This document shows positions 1 through 11,485 of a DNA stretch of 64,000 bases, piece after piece. The stretch's first letter is position 1; every line of letters begins with the position of its first letter. The DNA is from Phaeodactylum tricornutum CCAP 1055/1 (Eukaryota > Bacillariophyta > Bacillariophyceae > Surirellales > Neidiaceae). The notes below the pieces were generated by a model. The model was not told where the DNA came from. It ran no database searches and worked only from the letters and a program-made list of their open reading frames with translations. The position numbers were made by a program, and so were the translations under genes. Location of the stretch: positions 248,001 to 312,000 of the forward strand of contig NC_011679.1 of assembly GCF_000150955.2 (NCBI RefSeq). Direction: 5' to 3'.

Positions 1-188
1 GTACCGGTCCCAAATAAAATACTGATATCCAGTGTCAGAACAATGTCTGCAGAACCCGGAGCAAAATTTCAACTGCGAGAACGCGTGACATCATTGACAC
101 GTATCGTTTGAATCCTTCGGTCCCGCTTTCCGCGACAAGCACCTGCTCCAGTAATCCCCACCGTCAAATCAAACTTTGACTCGTTCAT

Positions 189-3100
189 ATGTTGTCCACC
201 ACCAATGAATCAACGAAACAGCGATCATGGTGGTCCAGGTACACCTTTAAGATGCATCCAATACACCAGTTGGTACTGCTGGCGGTTGGAAGAATACTCG
301 TGCACCGTGACTCTGTCGTTCTAGGCGTGAACGCTTACGCTCGAGCCTCTGCCCCACCGACGTACCGATCCGGTCCACCGCCGGCACCGGTCTCGGCTTC
401 TTCTTTCACGTACACTCCTCAATCTACCAATCCACGGATAGAATTGTTACTGGATCGAACAGTCCTTTTGTACGATCGAGCTTCATCGCAACAACGGCAG
501 TCATACGAATGGATGATCGATCAGTTGACATCACTGATTGTGTATCTCGGTCAACTGTTGAGTACACAATCCATGGCGCAATCGGCTGGTCCCACAGCAC
601 AACAAATGGCTTTGCAAATAGAAAACGCCTTACTACGGGACATGGACGAAGAGCCCATTGAGTCGCTCGTAGAATCATTGGGAAGTTTGAGACAAACGTC
701 CAGGGATCTTCCGTACCGGGATATATCTTCCGAGCTGCAAGCCGTCGAGTTGCAAATTCAAGCCTTTCAACGAGTGCTTGTATCTACGCAGCCATTGCCG
801 GATACTGGTGACACCCCCTCGTGGTTCCGAGAATATTCTGGTCAGGGACGAGGGATGGCAGATATGGGCGGTACGCAAACTTTGGTCGACGGCAATGCAA
901 ACCGCGACAAGCAATGGTCGGACATCATTCGAGTGGGAATGCAAATTGAAGAAGCCTCGCAGAGAGGAGTTGACCCTTCCACAATAGAAAGTCTAGTGGA
1001 CGCGTATTGGCGAGGCGACGAAAAGCAGATTGACACTCTTTTTGAAACCATGGAACAAGAGGTGGAAGCGGCCGAACGACGGCGTCCTGCGAAATTCGTT
1101 GTTCCAGCGTCCGTTTCGGCTGTAGCCAAGCAGATCGAGGACGCACTTCTAATGGAAGGGGACAGTGATCCGATTGAAGCCTTGCTAAAAGCTAATCGGC
1201 AAAAGACAGCATCGGTATCGTCGCTATCTGAATCAGCCACAATAGAAGTTCCGGAATCTGATGTAGCGGCAGCACCAGCGACTACTCCAGGCAATTTGAC
1301 AGGAGCTCCCCAATTGACCACTGATATAAAAGCAAAGCCAGGCTTTTTGGTCGCAACAAAAGAAAACGCGAATACGCAATTCGATGCCCAATCCGATGAG
1401 TTAAATGTTTTTGTCGAAAAGTACTACGATAGCAAATATGACTTTACAAAGGCTGATCCGAAAGACTCTGTAAAAATGATTGGTTTGGCTTTGGAAGAAG
1501 CGATGGAAAAGGGTTATGATTACGATCAGATTCGAGCTTTGGTAGAAGCTTATGCTGTTGCCAAGCAACTCAATTGCCGCGAGGAAGAAAGAAAGGCGAC
1601 GACTCTCAAAGAATATGCGCCAACCTCGATCGCTCCCGGAACACTCTCACAACCTAAGGGTCAAGCAAAAAGAGCCATATATAGTCCCTTCGAAGATTTA
1701 ATACGGCAAACACAGCAATATTTGGGAGCAGGGGGGAATTCACAGTCAATTGTGAATAAAGCTACAGGCCAGGCTCCTGCGACGGTACGGTCGAAGTCGC
1801 TCTTCCCTTCATTTTTTGGATCGTCACAGGTCCCGAGTCGGAATTTCAAAGATCGCAAGGTCTCCGTCCCCAATGGCATAATATCGACATCTCTGTCGCC
1901 GAAGCCGAAAGAAGATGGTGCGTCAAGGACCACGATCCAAGCACCACGGGAAGGTAAAAAAGCCTCTTTTGATGCGCGTACCATGCTCGGCATAAAACCT
2001 GCCACGAATTCGCGAAGGGTAAAGCCGGTGTCTGAGGAATCCTATGCCGTGCAACAGTTTCGCATCGAAGTGGAGAAAGCAGAGAGGGCCATGCGAACTG
2101 CTCGAATTAATAAGCCACGAATGTCCAAAGAAGAAGAAGATCGACGCCGAGCCGCCGATCGGCGGAGAAGGCGGAGACAGCGAGCGTCTCCCTTCTATTT
2201 CGCTGAGGTATCCAGCACTGAGACTGCACCTCCCGGTCGGCGATCTGGGCCAGGCGTTCGAGGGCAAAAAAGTAATCGAAATAATCCCGAGGTGATTCAG
2301 TACGCACGTCGAATGAAAGAAATAATGCGAGCGCGCCAGAGAGATGCAAATCAGAGGGCGCAGCGCAAGTTAATGGAAAAGCGAGTCGAAGAAAGAAAGA
2401 AGGTACAATTTACAAAAAGGATAAGGCGAATACAAGATGAGGAACTTTCAAAAGCGAAAGAGCGCGTGGTGAAGGAAGCTCGGGGGCAAAAAAAAGCTAA
2501 AACGAAATGCGGCTCTGTATTCTCGACGAAGACGACGTGTTCAGCGCGATCGGGATAGCAGGGCTGTCCAGTTGTCTCGTAGACGGACTCTACGGCAGCA
2601 GCTAGAACAGATGCAACAATTTTCATCAGATATTTCTTGGACGGTCAAGCAGGGCATGGGGACGATCGAAGACTTTGTTGTATCTAGTGGGGCATTTATT
2701 CAGAAGGTAATGAATACTCCCAAGGAAGTTAATGCTCTTTTGGAGCAAAAGAGAGGCATCTCACAATCAATGCGGCCGCCAAAGTTCGCAACGACCATTG
2801 GGCCCTCTAATATACGGACCCAAGACCCATCTCCCTACTTTTTTGCTGAGGTTGTTGGCATAGAACGGTCTACGACTGAGCAGATTGCAGAAGCAGTTTT
2901 TCGCGCTATACGACTCAAAGATGCTGTAGTAGATGTTGCAGTGAAGAGCGGGCCAATTTTGAAGAATGGTGCTGAGCTGAACTTATGGGCTTGGAAACAG
3001 CTTTCAGAAGCCCTTGATAAAATAAATCAAGGCGAGCCAATCATTCCGAAACGAAGAAAAAATCTAGGCACCGACGAAAATATAGATCAGGCAGCTCCAA

Positions 3101-4185
3101 CAGAAGGTACGCAAGCAGTAAATCTGCACGGCGAACCATGGAGCAATCTTGCTCGAGAATGGGATGAACGGAATACTGATTCGGACGACCACTTTCCACT
3201 TGATCCAGCGCCGCCTGTGACACAGCCTCCACTACCGAAATTCGACGTCGCTCCAATGGAGAGCCAAGAGTGGGCAGCCAGTGAGAGCAATCGCGATCCA
3301 GTTCTAAGCAATGGGGTTCACAGTACTTCATATCGGGATGCCGCTACAGACACAGGGGAATGGGGATGGCTCGCTGGTCCCTGGGCGAACTCAGAATTAG
3401 CTGGAAATCAGGAAGGAGGTGGTCAGCAAGTAGACGTTACTTACAATGATTTGGCTAAGGAGTGGGCTGCGCGAAACAGTGATGAAAATTTTGATGCACC
3501 CTTTGGTCGATCTTCGTCGGTACTGGCGCCTGATTCTATGGGCAATCGAGATGCCAATGGCCGGAATGCGAAGTATTCAGACTCAAGGAAACCAAGCACT
3601 TCTTCTTATTTGGGAGACCTCATGGAATGCACAACCGAGGAAGAAATAGTACAGATGTGGGGACAAGTTTATAGAGGTGAGTCGGTGTCAACTCGACTTC
3701 CGAGTGCAGACCAGCTTTTGACTATATCATCTACAGTGGAGTATATTCAACGAAGAGCAAATTATGTGGCCGAAAAGTCGTTTCCCGAGTCGATAGATGA
3801 AAGCGACGATTTTTGCGCAGATGCAGTGTGTTCGCCGGAGTCGTTACGTGAGCTAGACTCTGCTACTAATGGGGATTCTTCTTGCCAAGCGGGAGCGGCT
3901 TCGGCAGAGGAGGTGGATTTCACCACAAATGCCTCTGTACGGGCTCCGCAACAGCCACTCTGGAAAAACTTGGCCAACGAATGGTTAACGATGAATCAGG
4001 ACTCGGCAGAAAAACAAATAGACGTGTATACGCAACGCGAGAAGGGTCGCAATGAAGAACTATCCCCCAGCGGGTCAAAAAGTGGATCAGGTCATCAAGG
4101 TTCAGCTCTAACATATATTGAAACACCATGGCAGGAGCTGGCTGAAGAATGGAACTCAATCAACAATGACTCTTCCTCTCTGTAA
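189..4185 (+). CDS. Repeat-family gene 1 (tandem cluster), frameshifted at an A8 tract
   Basis: No known function is recognised. Two reading frames make one gene: 189-2558, then an overlapping frame open from 2473 to 4185. In that second frame an Arg-rich stretch and 'LRQQLEQMQQ' continue the basic, coiled-coil-like character. The frame changes by one base, most simply in the A8 run near 2488-2495, by a real indel or an assembly error. A hydrophobic stretch at residues 27-48 followed by 'VNA^YARASAPP' may be a plastid import signal, but this is weaker than in the paralogues. Residues 83-121 (LLLDRTVLLYDRAS, YEWMIDQL) match the N-terminal domain of the next gene. Short helical repeats of the type 'QIENALL..PIESLV' follow. 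'SPFYFAEV' near 2190 recurs as 'SPYFFAEV' near 2830. The C-terminal third carries four copies of the family motif (NLAREW, DLAKEW, NLANEW, ELAEEW) at about 3140, 3445, 3960 and 4130. Confidence 0.7.
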
Positions 4186-5218
4186 ACATTCACATAAATT
4201 TAAGAGACTTCAAAGGCAAATAAATACTACAGAAGTATCGGGCTAGTAGGAAGCAAGTTTTGGCCACTGAAGTCCGACTTGATCAAGAATATTTCACGAA
4301 TTGTGTACTACAGGTTTTTTTAGCAGAATGGTCGCCCCACTCGCTTGACACAGGTCCTGCACAGCTTCGCTTTGGGTGGAATTCGTTGCAAAACAAAATT
4401 AAGCGTCGGTGACTGTGAGCAATGATATCCTCGTGGTGATCTGTTCTTCGGCACCACAACATCAGGATTACGATTCTATTCATTGTTGGCGTGTCGCTTG
4501 ACTTAAGGTTCCGCATCGGCAGAAACCATCCATTGCATGGCCATGGCGAAGTCAAACACAGCACACAAAAGTGCTAGAAGTAGAGCTTGCAAATTACTGA
4601 AGAATAAAAAAAGTGAGCATATCATCCGACATGTTCAGTATTAGACACTCCACTAATGTCATGCCCAAACATCTCTTCCTGAGATGTCCTCTTCTAGTCG
4701 ATTGTTTGTCTCAACCCTTGCATTATCCGGGTTAGCATGATTTCGATACCATACACTTTTTCATGAGTGTGAGCTCCTTTCAAATTAGCGAGAGAGCCAC
4801 CTTTTAAAACCTCATCATCAGACATAAATGATTTTAGATAAAAACCATCATTCTATAAAATTCGATTAATGAAAAATACTAACTTTCAATGAGCATTTTG
4901 AAAGCGTTCTATACTCCGTGCGGCCAAGAAAACTCGAGAATTACAATGAGCACGATTTGAAAGTGGACATGCGGGCGGCTATAATATCAAAGTCAGTCAG
5001 TACATCGCTTTCGACACAAATTTAGCCAATCAAATCATCTCGCTGTCAGCGAATGTTGATGAAGCTGTCACGAGGAAGATCCGTGTACGGTCTTCTTTTG
5101 GCGAGGCTTCTAAAAAGTACATACATTGACCATGACTCGCAGCATTAGCAACGGGCTTTATAGGATCCCTAGCAGCATTCTCCAGACCCTTTCCGAACCT
5201 AGAAGAGGAAAACGTGAC
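4186..5218. other. Intergenic, 1.0 kb, between repeat-family genes 1 and 2
   Basis: No supported gene. It is AT-rich around 4800-4880. A TGACTGTGA motif lies at 4410. A CCAATCA box at about 5026 precedes a leader that resembles the one upstream of gene 3. A 93-codon ORF on the minus strand (4283-4564) has no recognisable features. Confidence 0.6.
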
Positions 5219-7978
5219 ATGCTACGTTCTTTTAGGCTTTGCCTTTTCTTGCTTGTATTCGTTGCAACAACACAAAAGTTAAAGGCTTTTCAACCCTCGT
5301 ATAGAAGTTCCGTTTCACGTCGAGGAACCTCCTGCTGTCACATTCGTGAAAGCGTCTCATCATTGCTTCCGTCCCTCCTGCGATCAAATACTGAGCTCAA
5401 CGAATCTCGCGGTAACAGCAATAATGTTCCCTTTCCTGCTCCGCGACTAGAGTTCGAGTTGGATCGCGCGATTGCATTGTACGAGCAGGCGGTTTCGCTG
5501 TCTTCGCTGGAAGGCGAAAAAAACAAGGCGTCAGCTTCCTACGGTTGGATGGTGGAGCAACTGAGCGGTTTTGTGCAGTATCTGGTTCAAAACAGTAAAT
5601 TCAAAGAGTCTTTGAAGAAAAAGATAATGCAGGCGTTACAGCAAGAGCAAGTTTCGACACTTTTGGCTTTGCGTGGGGAGTACCGGACAAGCAGCAGTAA
5701 AGATGGCGCTGTTACTTCGTCGTCGCTTTCCCAAGAGGAACTAAAAACTGTACAAACGCAGCTCAATCAGATCGAAGTGCTTTTGAATAAATCTTCTGGC
5801 GATGACGAAGAGTCGCAAAAGATAATTGACATGGCGACACAGATTGTTGGGGAAGCATTGAAGGATGGTGATGATCCCGAGCAGTTCGGGCCCATCTGGG
5901 ACATCTATAAGCGAGCCAAGATGCGACGAGAGCAAATTGATATTACTGGAAAGCAGAACGATGTACCTTCTTTCTTTTCACCGAAAGCGCCGGTAGTGGG
6001 GTACAAGCCATCGTCTGCGACGAAATCAACGCAATCGTCACCTCCCTCGCCGGACAAGGCTACCAAGGCCTCTGCCGCTTCCTCAAAAGATCGCAAAGAC
6101 ACTTCTCGCATGAACAAGGTTGAGCAGACGCCGAAAAGTACATCGTCGTCCAAGGACCAGGACTCGCCTTGGGACGCCATTTCCCGAAGCTGGGAGTCTT
6201 TCACGACTTCGCTGACACGTGGCTTTTCCCCCGGCAATGAAAAGAAGGTGGAAGAGAGCCAACCGACTGCGAAAATGGCGGACAATGACTTCAAAAAAGC
6301 TGCCGATAGTATCAGCCAATCTCCCATAGAGTCCGAGAAACTTTACAAGCAGCGGAGTACCAAAGTGGCTGCAGCGGAAGCTGCCGGTAAACAATCTCGT
6401 TGGGGTAACGCCGAACTTGATCGTGTCCGTCCTGGTAGCTACGTGGGTTCGGCTACACGAGAGAGTGCCATTCCGGGCGACTCCGTTACCAGCGTATCGC
6501 GAGCATTTGTCGATCCGACACCGGATGGGGGTCCTAAGGTGGTGTCGCAGTCGCTGTACAAAGAAGACTCTTCAAAGAAAAAGCCTTCTACCAGTACACT
6601 CACGTCGCTTGGCGCAGGAAAAGATTCTGCAGATCTTTATCGACAACGAGAAGCTCGGGTGCAAGCCGAAGCTGCATCGGGAAAATCTCGTTGGGGAGAT
6701 ATGGAAATCAAACGCATGGAAACCAGAGGTATCAAAGCACCTGACAATTTTATGCAGACGGCCGGGGAATCCGGTGCCAGAGGATCGACGTTTGATGAAA
6801 ATTTGTACAAGCAGCGTGGTGCCCGGATTCTAGCGGGAGCGTCTGCGGGAAGAACAAGGTGGGGGCAGGATGAAATTCGTCGCGCCGCCCTTGGCGATTC
6901 AAAGAGTTTGGGAAGTCTGGACAGAAGCATATCATCCACAGGTAGAAGCATTTCCCAGTCGAATTCTTTGGACCCTATTCCTCCAAATGTACCGTTGAGA
7001 TTCGTTATGGACACACCTCATCGTTATCAGGGGCGGAATGATCTTGAAGGATCAGGTCAAGGCTCTACAATTCAAGAGAGACCAAATACAAATATTGCAC
7101 ACACCCCTGTGCCGATACCGCCAAATCCTCCTTTTTTCACCCCTGCGGCTCCCTTACCGGTTTCTTTTCAACAAGGATCGCCATCAGTGAACGACCTTAC
7201 TTCTGCGTACGCATCAATGTCGAAGGAAACTCCTGAAGGTGGCACCGGCTCGCTGTCCAATAGCATTCCACTCGTGTCGAACGCTGTTCCATCGCCGACA
7301 AGCGAAACGAAGACTCCTCGTTCTTGGAGTGGGATAGCAGAAGAGTATACTGCCACCAGTCGTGAAATAGCGGAAAGTAACGATGCGTCGTGGGATGTCC
7401 TACCACCAAACACTCAAGGCCCCAACAATCTTGCAAAGTATGCCCGATACAAGAACATAGCGGAAGGGTGGGCGCTTATGAGTAAGGGAGCTGATATTGG
7501 TCCAACATCGATTGATGGAAAGTCGTCGCATTCAAAATCTTCCTCGTCCATTGATGGGGCTAGACAAAACGGAGTTGATTTGGCGAAGGAATGGGCACAA
7601 ATGAATCAAGGTACAGATACTACATCTCCAACGCCAGAGACGAAGGCGTCCCAGCGTAAAGATGAATCCACGAGCTCGTCACTGGCGCCCCCAAAACCAA
7701 CAAACTTTCGGATTACCCGAGTTGTTGAGGATGGGACTGCGGGGAATTCAGCCTGGAAAAGCCTTGACATCAATTCGAGGCAGACTTCTGAGGAGGAAGA
7801 GCTTTCTGCATCATCAAAGGACTTTACAGGTCTTGCCCGAGAGTGGTCGGCAATGAATAAGAGTGGAGGCAGTGCTCCAAAGGGTACTCCGGTGGCTGGA
7901 TCGGCTTCCGATTACGGCAACCTTGAACGAGAGTGGTCTCGGATGAACAGGGGTAGCGGCAAGGATTGGAAAGATTAG
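5219..7978 (+). CDS. Repeat-family gene 2, plastid-targeted low-complexity protein
   Basis: The start is placed at the ATG at 5219, because it begins a clean signal peptide (MLRSFRLCLFLLVFVATT) ending in 'KA^FQPS', the Phe+1 signature for import into the complex plastid. The frame is open upstream to 5126 but the extra residues are not signal-like. An N-terminal helical domain (LDRAIALYEQAV, YGWMVEQLSGFVQYL) is shared with gene 1. Three 'RWG' modules follow (near 6398, 6690, 6856), each of the form LYxQRxxxVxAxxxxGxxRWGxxEIxR. The C-terminal half carries five tryptophan or tyrosine motifs (IAEEY, IAEGWALMSKG, LAKEWAQMNQG, LAREWSAMNKS, LEREWSRMNRG). The spacers are rich in Ser, Thr, Pro, Gly and Lys and look disordered. 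It bridges gene 1 (helical domain) and genes 3 and 4 (RWG module). Function unknown. Confidence 0.8.
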   Translation: MLRSFRLCLFLLVFVATTQKLKAFQPSYRSSVSRRGTSCCHIRESVSSLLPSLLRSNTELNESRGNSNNVPFPAPRLEFELDRAIALYEQAVSLSSLEGEKNKASASYGWMVEQLSGFVQYLVQNSKFKESLKKKIMQALQQEQVSTLLALRGEYRTSSSKDGAVTSSSLSQEELKTVQTQLNQIEVLLNKSSGDDEESQKIIDMATQIVGEALKDGDDPEQFGPIWDIYKRAKMRREQIDITGKQNDVPSFFSPKAPVVGYKPSSATKSTQSSPPSPDKATKASAASSKDRKDTSRMNKVEQTPKSTSSSKDQDSPWDAISRSWESFTTSLTRGFSPGNEKKVEESQPTAKMADNDFKKAADSISQSPIESEKLYKQRSTKVAAAEAAGKQSRWGNAELDRVRPGSYVGSATRESAIPGDSVTSVSRAFVDPTPDGGPKVVSQSLYKEDSSKKKPSTSTLTSLGAGKDSADLYRQREARVQAEAASGKSRWGDMEIKRMETRGIKAPDNFMQTAGESGARGSTFDENLYKQRGARILAGASAGRTRWGQDEIRRAALGDSKSLGSLDRSISSTGRSISQSNSLDPIPPNVPLRFVMDTPHRYQGRNDLEGSGQGSTIQERPNTNIAHTPVPIPPNPPFFTPAAPLPVSFQQGSPSVNDLTSAYASMSKETPEGGTGSLSNSIPLVSNAVPSPTSETKTPRSWSGIAEEYTATSREIAESNDASWDVLPPNTQGPNNLAKYARYKNIAEGWALMSKGADIGPTSIDGKSSHSKSSSSIDGARQNGVDLAKEWAQMNQGTDTTSPTPETKASQRKDESTSSSLAPPKPTNFRITRVVEDGTAGNSAWKSLDINSRQTSEEEELSASSKDFTGLAREWSAMNKSGGSAPKGTPVAGSASDYGNLEREWSRMNRGSGKDWKD

Positions 7979-9269
7979 TGGCAACATTTGGGTATATTTC
8001 GATCTGGACAATATTCACGTTGAGCCGACATGAGGATCGAAAATGGTAGTAGGTAGCCCATTCGCACCCACTTTGTAACTGTATGGGGCATGGAAATAAT
8101 ATATGTATTAAGATTAGCACCTTTTTGTTGGACTTTACGCCGCTTCCTCGGGATCGCGGCTTGTGCCACCATTTCCGACGCCGTATCTATAGCTTACTAG
8201 CCCATTCTACAGTCGATGTTAGGGTTGAAACGCTCGTTCTTGGCAGAGCTGATGGTGGCATCGCAATTGCAATTTTTCTCACTCATTCGCATCAGAATTC
8301 ACGCACCCATCCATACTTACAGCTACCAAAAGCGAATGAATAGCGTCAGCAAATCTTTCTTACATGTGATCCAGCAGAGCGGACAAAAAAACCTTTTTGG
8401 GAACCGCAAACCTGGGAATATAAAGATCAGATAATGTTCATCCGTCGCGAGTTTCGTAGTGTTGACGGTTCCCCGCGACCGCATTAGGCTCTACCATCTC
8501 ATTTCGGAATGAACTTAAATTGCAGCAAAACGAAACATAGCTAGGTCTCTAGCGTCGCAGCCTTGTTATCCGATCCCAAAATTTTCTTGTTTATAGGATC
8601 GTATCGTTTTACTGTTAGATACTGAAATATTCACAGTCAGATAATCAATTGGAGCATGTCAAGCAGCGATGCATCGGCTCCGAGCCCTAGAGTAGCATTG
8701 TTATTTCTGGAGTTCACAGAAGGCTTTTTGACTCTGTCGAGATAAAGAAGCATTTGTTATTTTCCTACTTACCTGACATTAACTATAATAACCGTAAGGT
8801 AGAGTCTGTTGGTCCGAAGTGCGGCAACTGAATAACAAAAAACCAAGTGCCCGGCACGGATTCCAAAACGTCTCACAGTCAAGTTCATACGACTCATGAC
8901 CTGTCATTTATTTTGAGCGCCCTTTTTCGTATTTGAATCTTGTACCCCAAACCCGGGGCAATGGTAGAAGGACGTTTTCAACGATTTCGTCCGTCAGTCT
9001 ATCGTCTCGAGCAGCAATTTCATCCAATCAAGTTGTTCGCCATTCGTCATTCGTCACCGGAGGTTGATGCAGCTGTCACCGGGAGGATACCGATACGCGT
9101 GCGTGTACGATCTCGAAATCTTTGGACACGGCAATTGCGCGGGGGGCGCCAAGGACGAATGGCTCCGGAACCGCCGTCGCGAGTCTACCGACCCCGCCGT
9201 CGCAACTCCTTCAATAGGACCGACTTTCATCCCGAGTCGGTAGTAACAAGACAAAGAATACGTTCTATC
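7979..9269. other. Intergenic, 1.3 kb, between repeat-family genes 2 and 3
   Basis: No supported gene. It holds two TCACAGTCA motifs (8631 and 8873). A leader from about 9023 (CCAATCA, then a 'gcagctgtcaccgggagga' stretch) parallels the leader of gene 2. The open frame 8940-9269 ahead of gene 3 lacks a targeting signal and is read here as 5' UTR. Confidence 0.6.
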
Positions 9270-10907
9270 ATGTGGTCTTATTCTCAGACCTCCCTGTTGC
9301 TACTTGTGGTACTCGCAACGACGACACCTCACGTGCGAGCGTTTCAAGCATTGGAAAGCTCGATTGTCCGTCGCGGAATCTCCTCGTCGACCTTACCCGT
9401 AACAGCGTCTCCCCCTCAGACTCTACTGCATGCGACTTCCAACAGCAATCCCCAGTTCGCTGCGGGTCCGGATGGAAAGACGTTCGTTCACGTAGCGGAC
9501 CCGACTTCGATTGACAATCGCGGTTCTCCTGCGGGGCAGCTTTTCCAAACGCGCAATGCCCCACCGAGGGCCGCGACCATGAGCAGCCGAGACGCTCGTT
9601 GGGGGCGCGTCGACGTCGATACCGGACGTCCCCTGTTCGCCATGAGTGTGGCTGCGGGCGCTTCTCCGGGTGATCTCGCGAGTGGTGTATCCTCAAGAAA
9701 CAGTGGGCAGCAAGGATCTACGGCGAACCTCGCCCAGGAGTGGTCTCAGATGAACAAGGGTAGCGAAGGTGCTTCGTCGTCGCAGTCCAACGTTCGCGGT
9801 GTTTCTCCCCCGGGGCAGTCTTCCATGTACGGGAACTACGCGCAGGACATGTCGCAGGTGAACACTTTTGGAGGCAATGTGAACGATAGTGGCGTATCTC
9901 CTGCCGGACAGCTTTTTAAAATGGGCAAGGCCAAGACGGCGGCATCGCTCGGTTCCGGTAGAGACTCTCGTTGGGGCCGCGTCGAAGTGGATACCGCCCG
10001 TCCCATGTTCGCCATGAGCGCGGCTGCCGGAGCTTCTCCCAATGATCTCGCGAGTGGGGTGACTGCCTCGTACCGCGGAGTCAGAGGATCAAGTCCGGCT
10101 TCTGCCGCTGACGGCAATCTAGCACAAGAATGGTCCAAGATGAGCGGGGGTCAAGACGGTGACGGATCTCCCGCAGGACGAATCTTCAAGAACAGAAACT
10201 CTCGGACACTTGCGCCGGCTCCTGAGACCAGAGACTCTCGCTGGGGACGTCTCGACGTTGACACTGCCCGGCCGCTTTTGTCCATGAGTGTGGCTGCCGG
10301 GGCGACTCCCAGCGACCTCGTGGTCCGCCGACCCTCAAGAGCCGATGGATACAGTCAAGCTTCCAACCTTGGATCCCCATCAGCCCGTAGCGCCAACACG
10401 GACAAGATGCTGGCCGAGTCTTCCTACAGCAGAGATTCTCGTTGGGGTCGTATCGACGTCGATACTGGCCGTCCCATGTTCGCCATGAGCGCGGCTGCCG
10501 GAGCTTCTCCCAACGATCTCGCGAGCGGTGTGTCCCCAAGAGGCCGCGGAGGTAGTCTCGCCCCCTATCAGAGTAACGAAAGCCAGAACAGTGGAGGATC
10601 TCCGGCGGGGCGATTGTTCCAAACGGGAAACGCCAATACGGCCGCACCTCGTGGGGGTAGCCGAGATTCTCGTTGGGGTCGCGTCGAAGTTGATACCGCC
10701 CGTCCCATGTTCGCCATGAGCGCAGCTGCAGGAGCCTCTCCCAACGATCTCGCGAGCGGTGTGTCGGCAACGTTCAGAGGAGATCAAGGATCGACCTTTA
10801 ATGGCAACCGAAACCAGCAAGGTCCCTCGAGTTCGACTGCTAGAACGTCGACAGCTTACGGCAACCTAGCGGAGGAATGGTCGCAAATCAACAAAGGTGG
10901 AGACTAA
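9270..10907 (+). CDS. Repeat-family gene 3, plastid-targeted RWG-repeat protein
   Basis: The frame is open from 8940, but the start is set at 9270, where MWSYSQTSLLLLVVLATT forms a signal peptide cleaved before 'FQALESS' (RA^F). That is the diatom plastid presequence pattern. The mature part is almost entirely repeats. Five modules run 'SPAG(Q/R)(L/I)F', a short linker, then 'DSRWGR(V/I/L)(D/E)VDT', 'RP.FAMS', and 'AAGASP.DLASGV'. Their RWG arginine codons are at 9597, 9969, 10239, 10440 and 10671. Family motifs NLAQEWSQMNKG, a degenerate YAQDMSQVN, NLAQEWSKM and NLAEEWSQINKG are interspersed. No catalytic domain is visible. Spacing between modules is irregular (67-124 residues), so the array is older or more shuffled than in gene 4. 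Confidence 0.82.
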   Translation: MWSYSQTSLLLLVVLATTTPHVRAFQALESSIVRRGISSSTLPVTASPPQTLLHATSNSNPQFAAGPDGKTFVHVADPTSIDNRGSPAGQLFQTRNAPPRAATMSSRDARWGRVDVDTGRPLFAMSVAAGASPGDLASGVSSRNSGQQGSTANLAQEWSQMNKGSEGASSSQSNVRGVSPPGQSSMYGNYAQDMSQVNTFGGNVNDSGVSPAGQLFKMGKAKTAASLGSGRDSRWGRVEVDTARPMFAMSAAAGASPNDLASGVTASYRGVRGSSPASAADGNLAQEWSKMSGGQDGDGSPAGRIFKNRNSRTLAPAPETRDSRWGRLDVDTARPLLSMSVAAGATPSDLVVRRPSRADGYSQASNLGSPSARSANTDKMLAESSYSRDSRWGRIDVDTGRPMFAMSAAAGASPNDLASGVSPRGRGGSLAPYQSNESQNSGGSPAGRLFQTGNANTAAPRGGSRDSRWGRVEVDTARPMFAMSAAAGASPNDLASGVSATFRGDQGSTFNGNRNQQGPSSSTARTSTAYGNLAEEWSQINKGGD

Positions 10908-11485
10908 CCTGACCTCTAGCGCAAGAGTGATCGCAGATTATTAAATAGTAAGCAAAGAATGGACGTCAAGGTTACTTATAACGACTAGTAAGGATGCTAA
11001 TTGGCCGTGGAACAATGACACAACCAACAGTGGATTCGTGAACCTGCGGAATCTGAAGGAACGTAGCCGACAACATGGCGGGTCTCGTGAATTCATGCGG
11101 TCACTGCTACTTGTCACAGTAGCGTGAAAATTCCGTTCTTTCGGTTTTCGCCAATTCACTGGCGATTGTGTGGTTCCTTCCCCATCCACTTCCCCATTCC
11201 CCAATGGTCGCCAACGTCAATTGTGTTGAGGGCAAAGTAGAAAACGAAAAATTGGACGGCCAATGAATTGATTGCCGGTTGTCCAATAGGCTGTTTAGGT
11301 AGAAACACTCGACTGTGGACTGATTGGCAATAAGGAGGAACAAATCACGAGCATGTTGCAACCCGCACAAATTTGATTTACAATGACTGCTATTAATGTA
11401 ACAGAACAGCTTACACTTAGTTTCCAGAATTTTCAGTCTTATTAGTCCAGATGGTTGCCGACGTTTCCACCTCACAGTCAGTGGC
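10908..11485. other. Intergenic before the LTR-like repeat
   Basis: No gene is seen. A TCACAGTCA motif (11472-11480) lies immediately before the LTR-like repeat. The 143-codon minus-strand ORF overlapping 11107-11538 runs into the repeat and shows no family similarity. Confidence 0.55.

Noticed and set aside
189-4185. Gene 1 as two separate genes
   Set aside because: The second frame has no ATG at its 5' end, overlaps the first, and continues the same composition; a single frameshift explains both.
4283-4564. 93-codon minus-strand ORF between genes 1 and 2
   Set aside because: No signal, domain or repeat similarity; chance ORF.
8940-9269. Open frame extending repeat-family gene 3 by 110 codons upstream
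   Set aside because: It lacks a targeting signal, while the internal Met at 9270 begins a textbook signal peptide ending A^F; the extension looks like 5' UTR.
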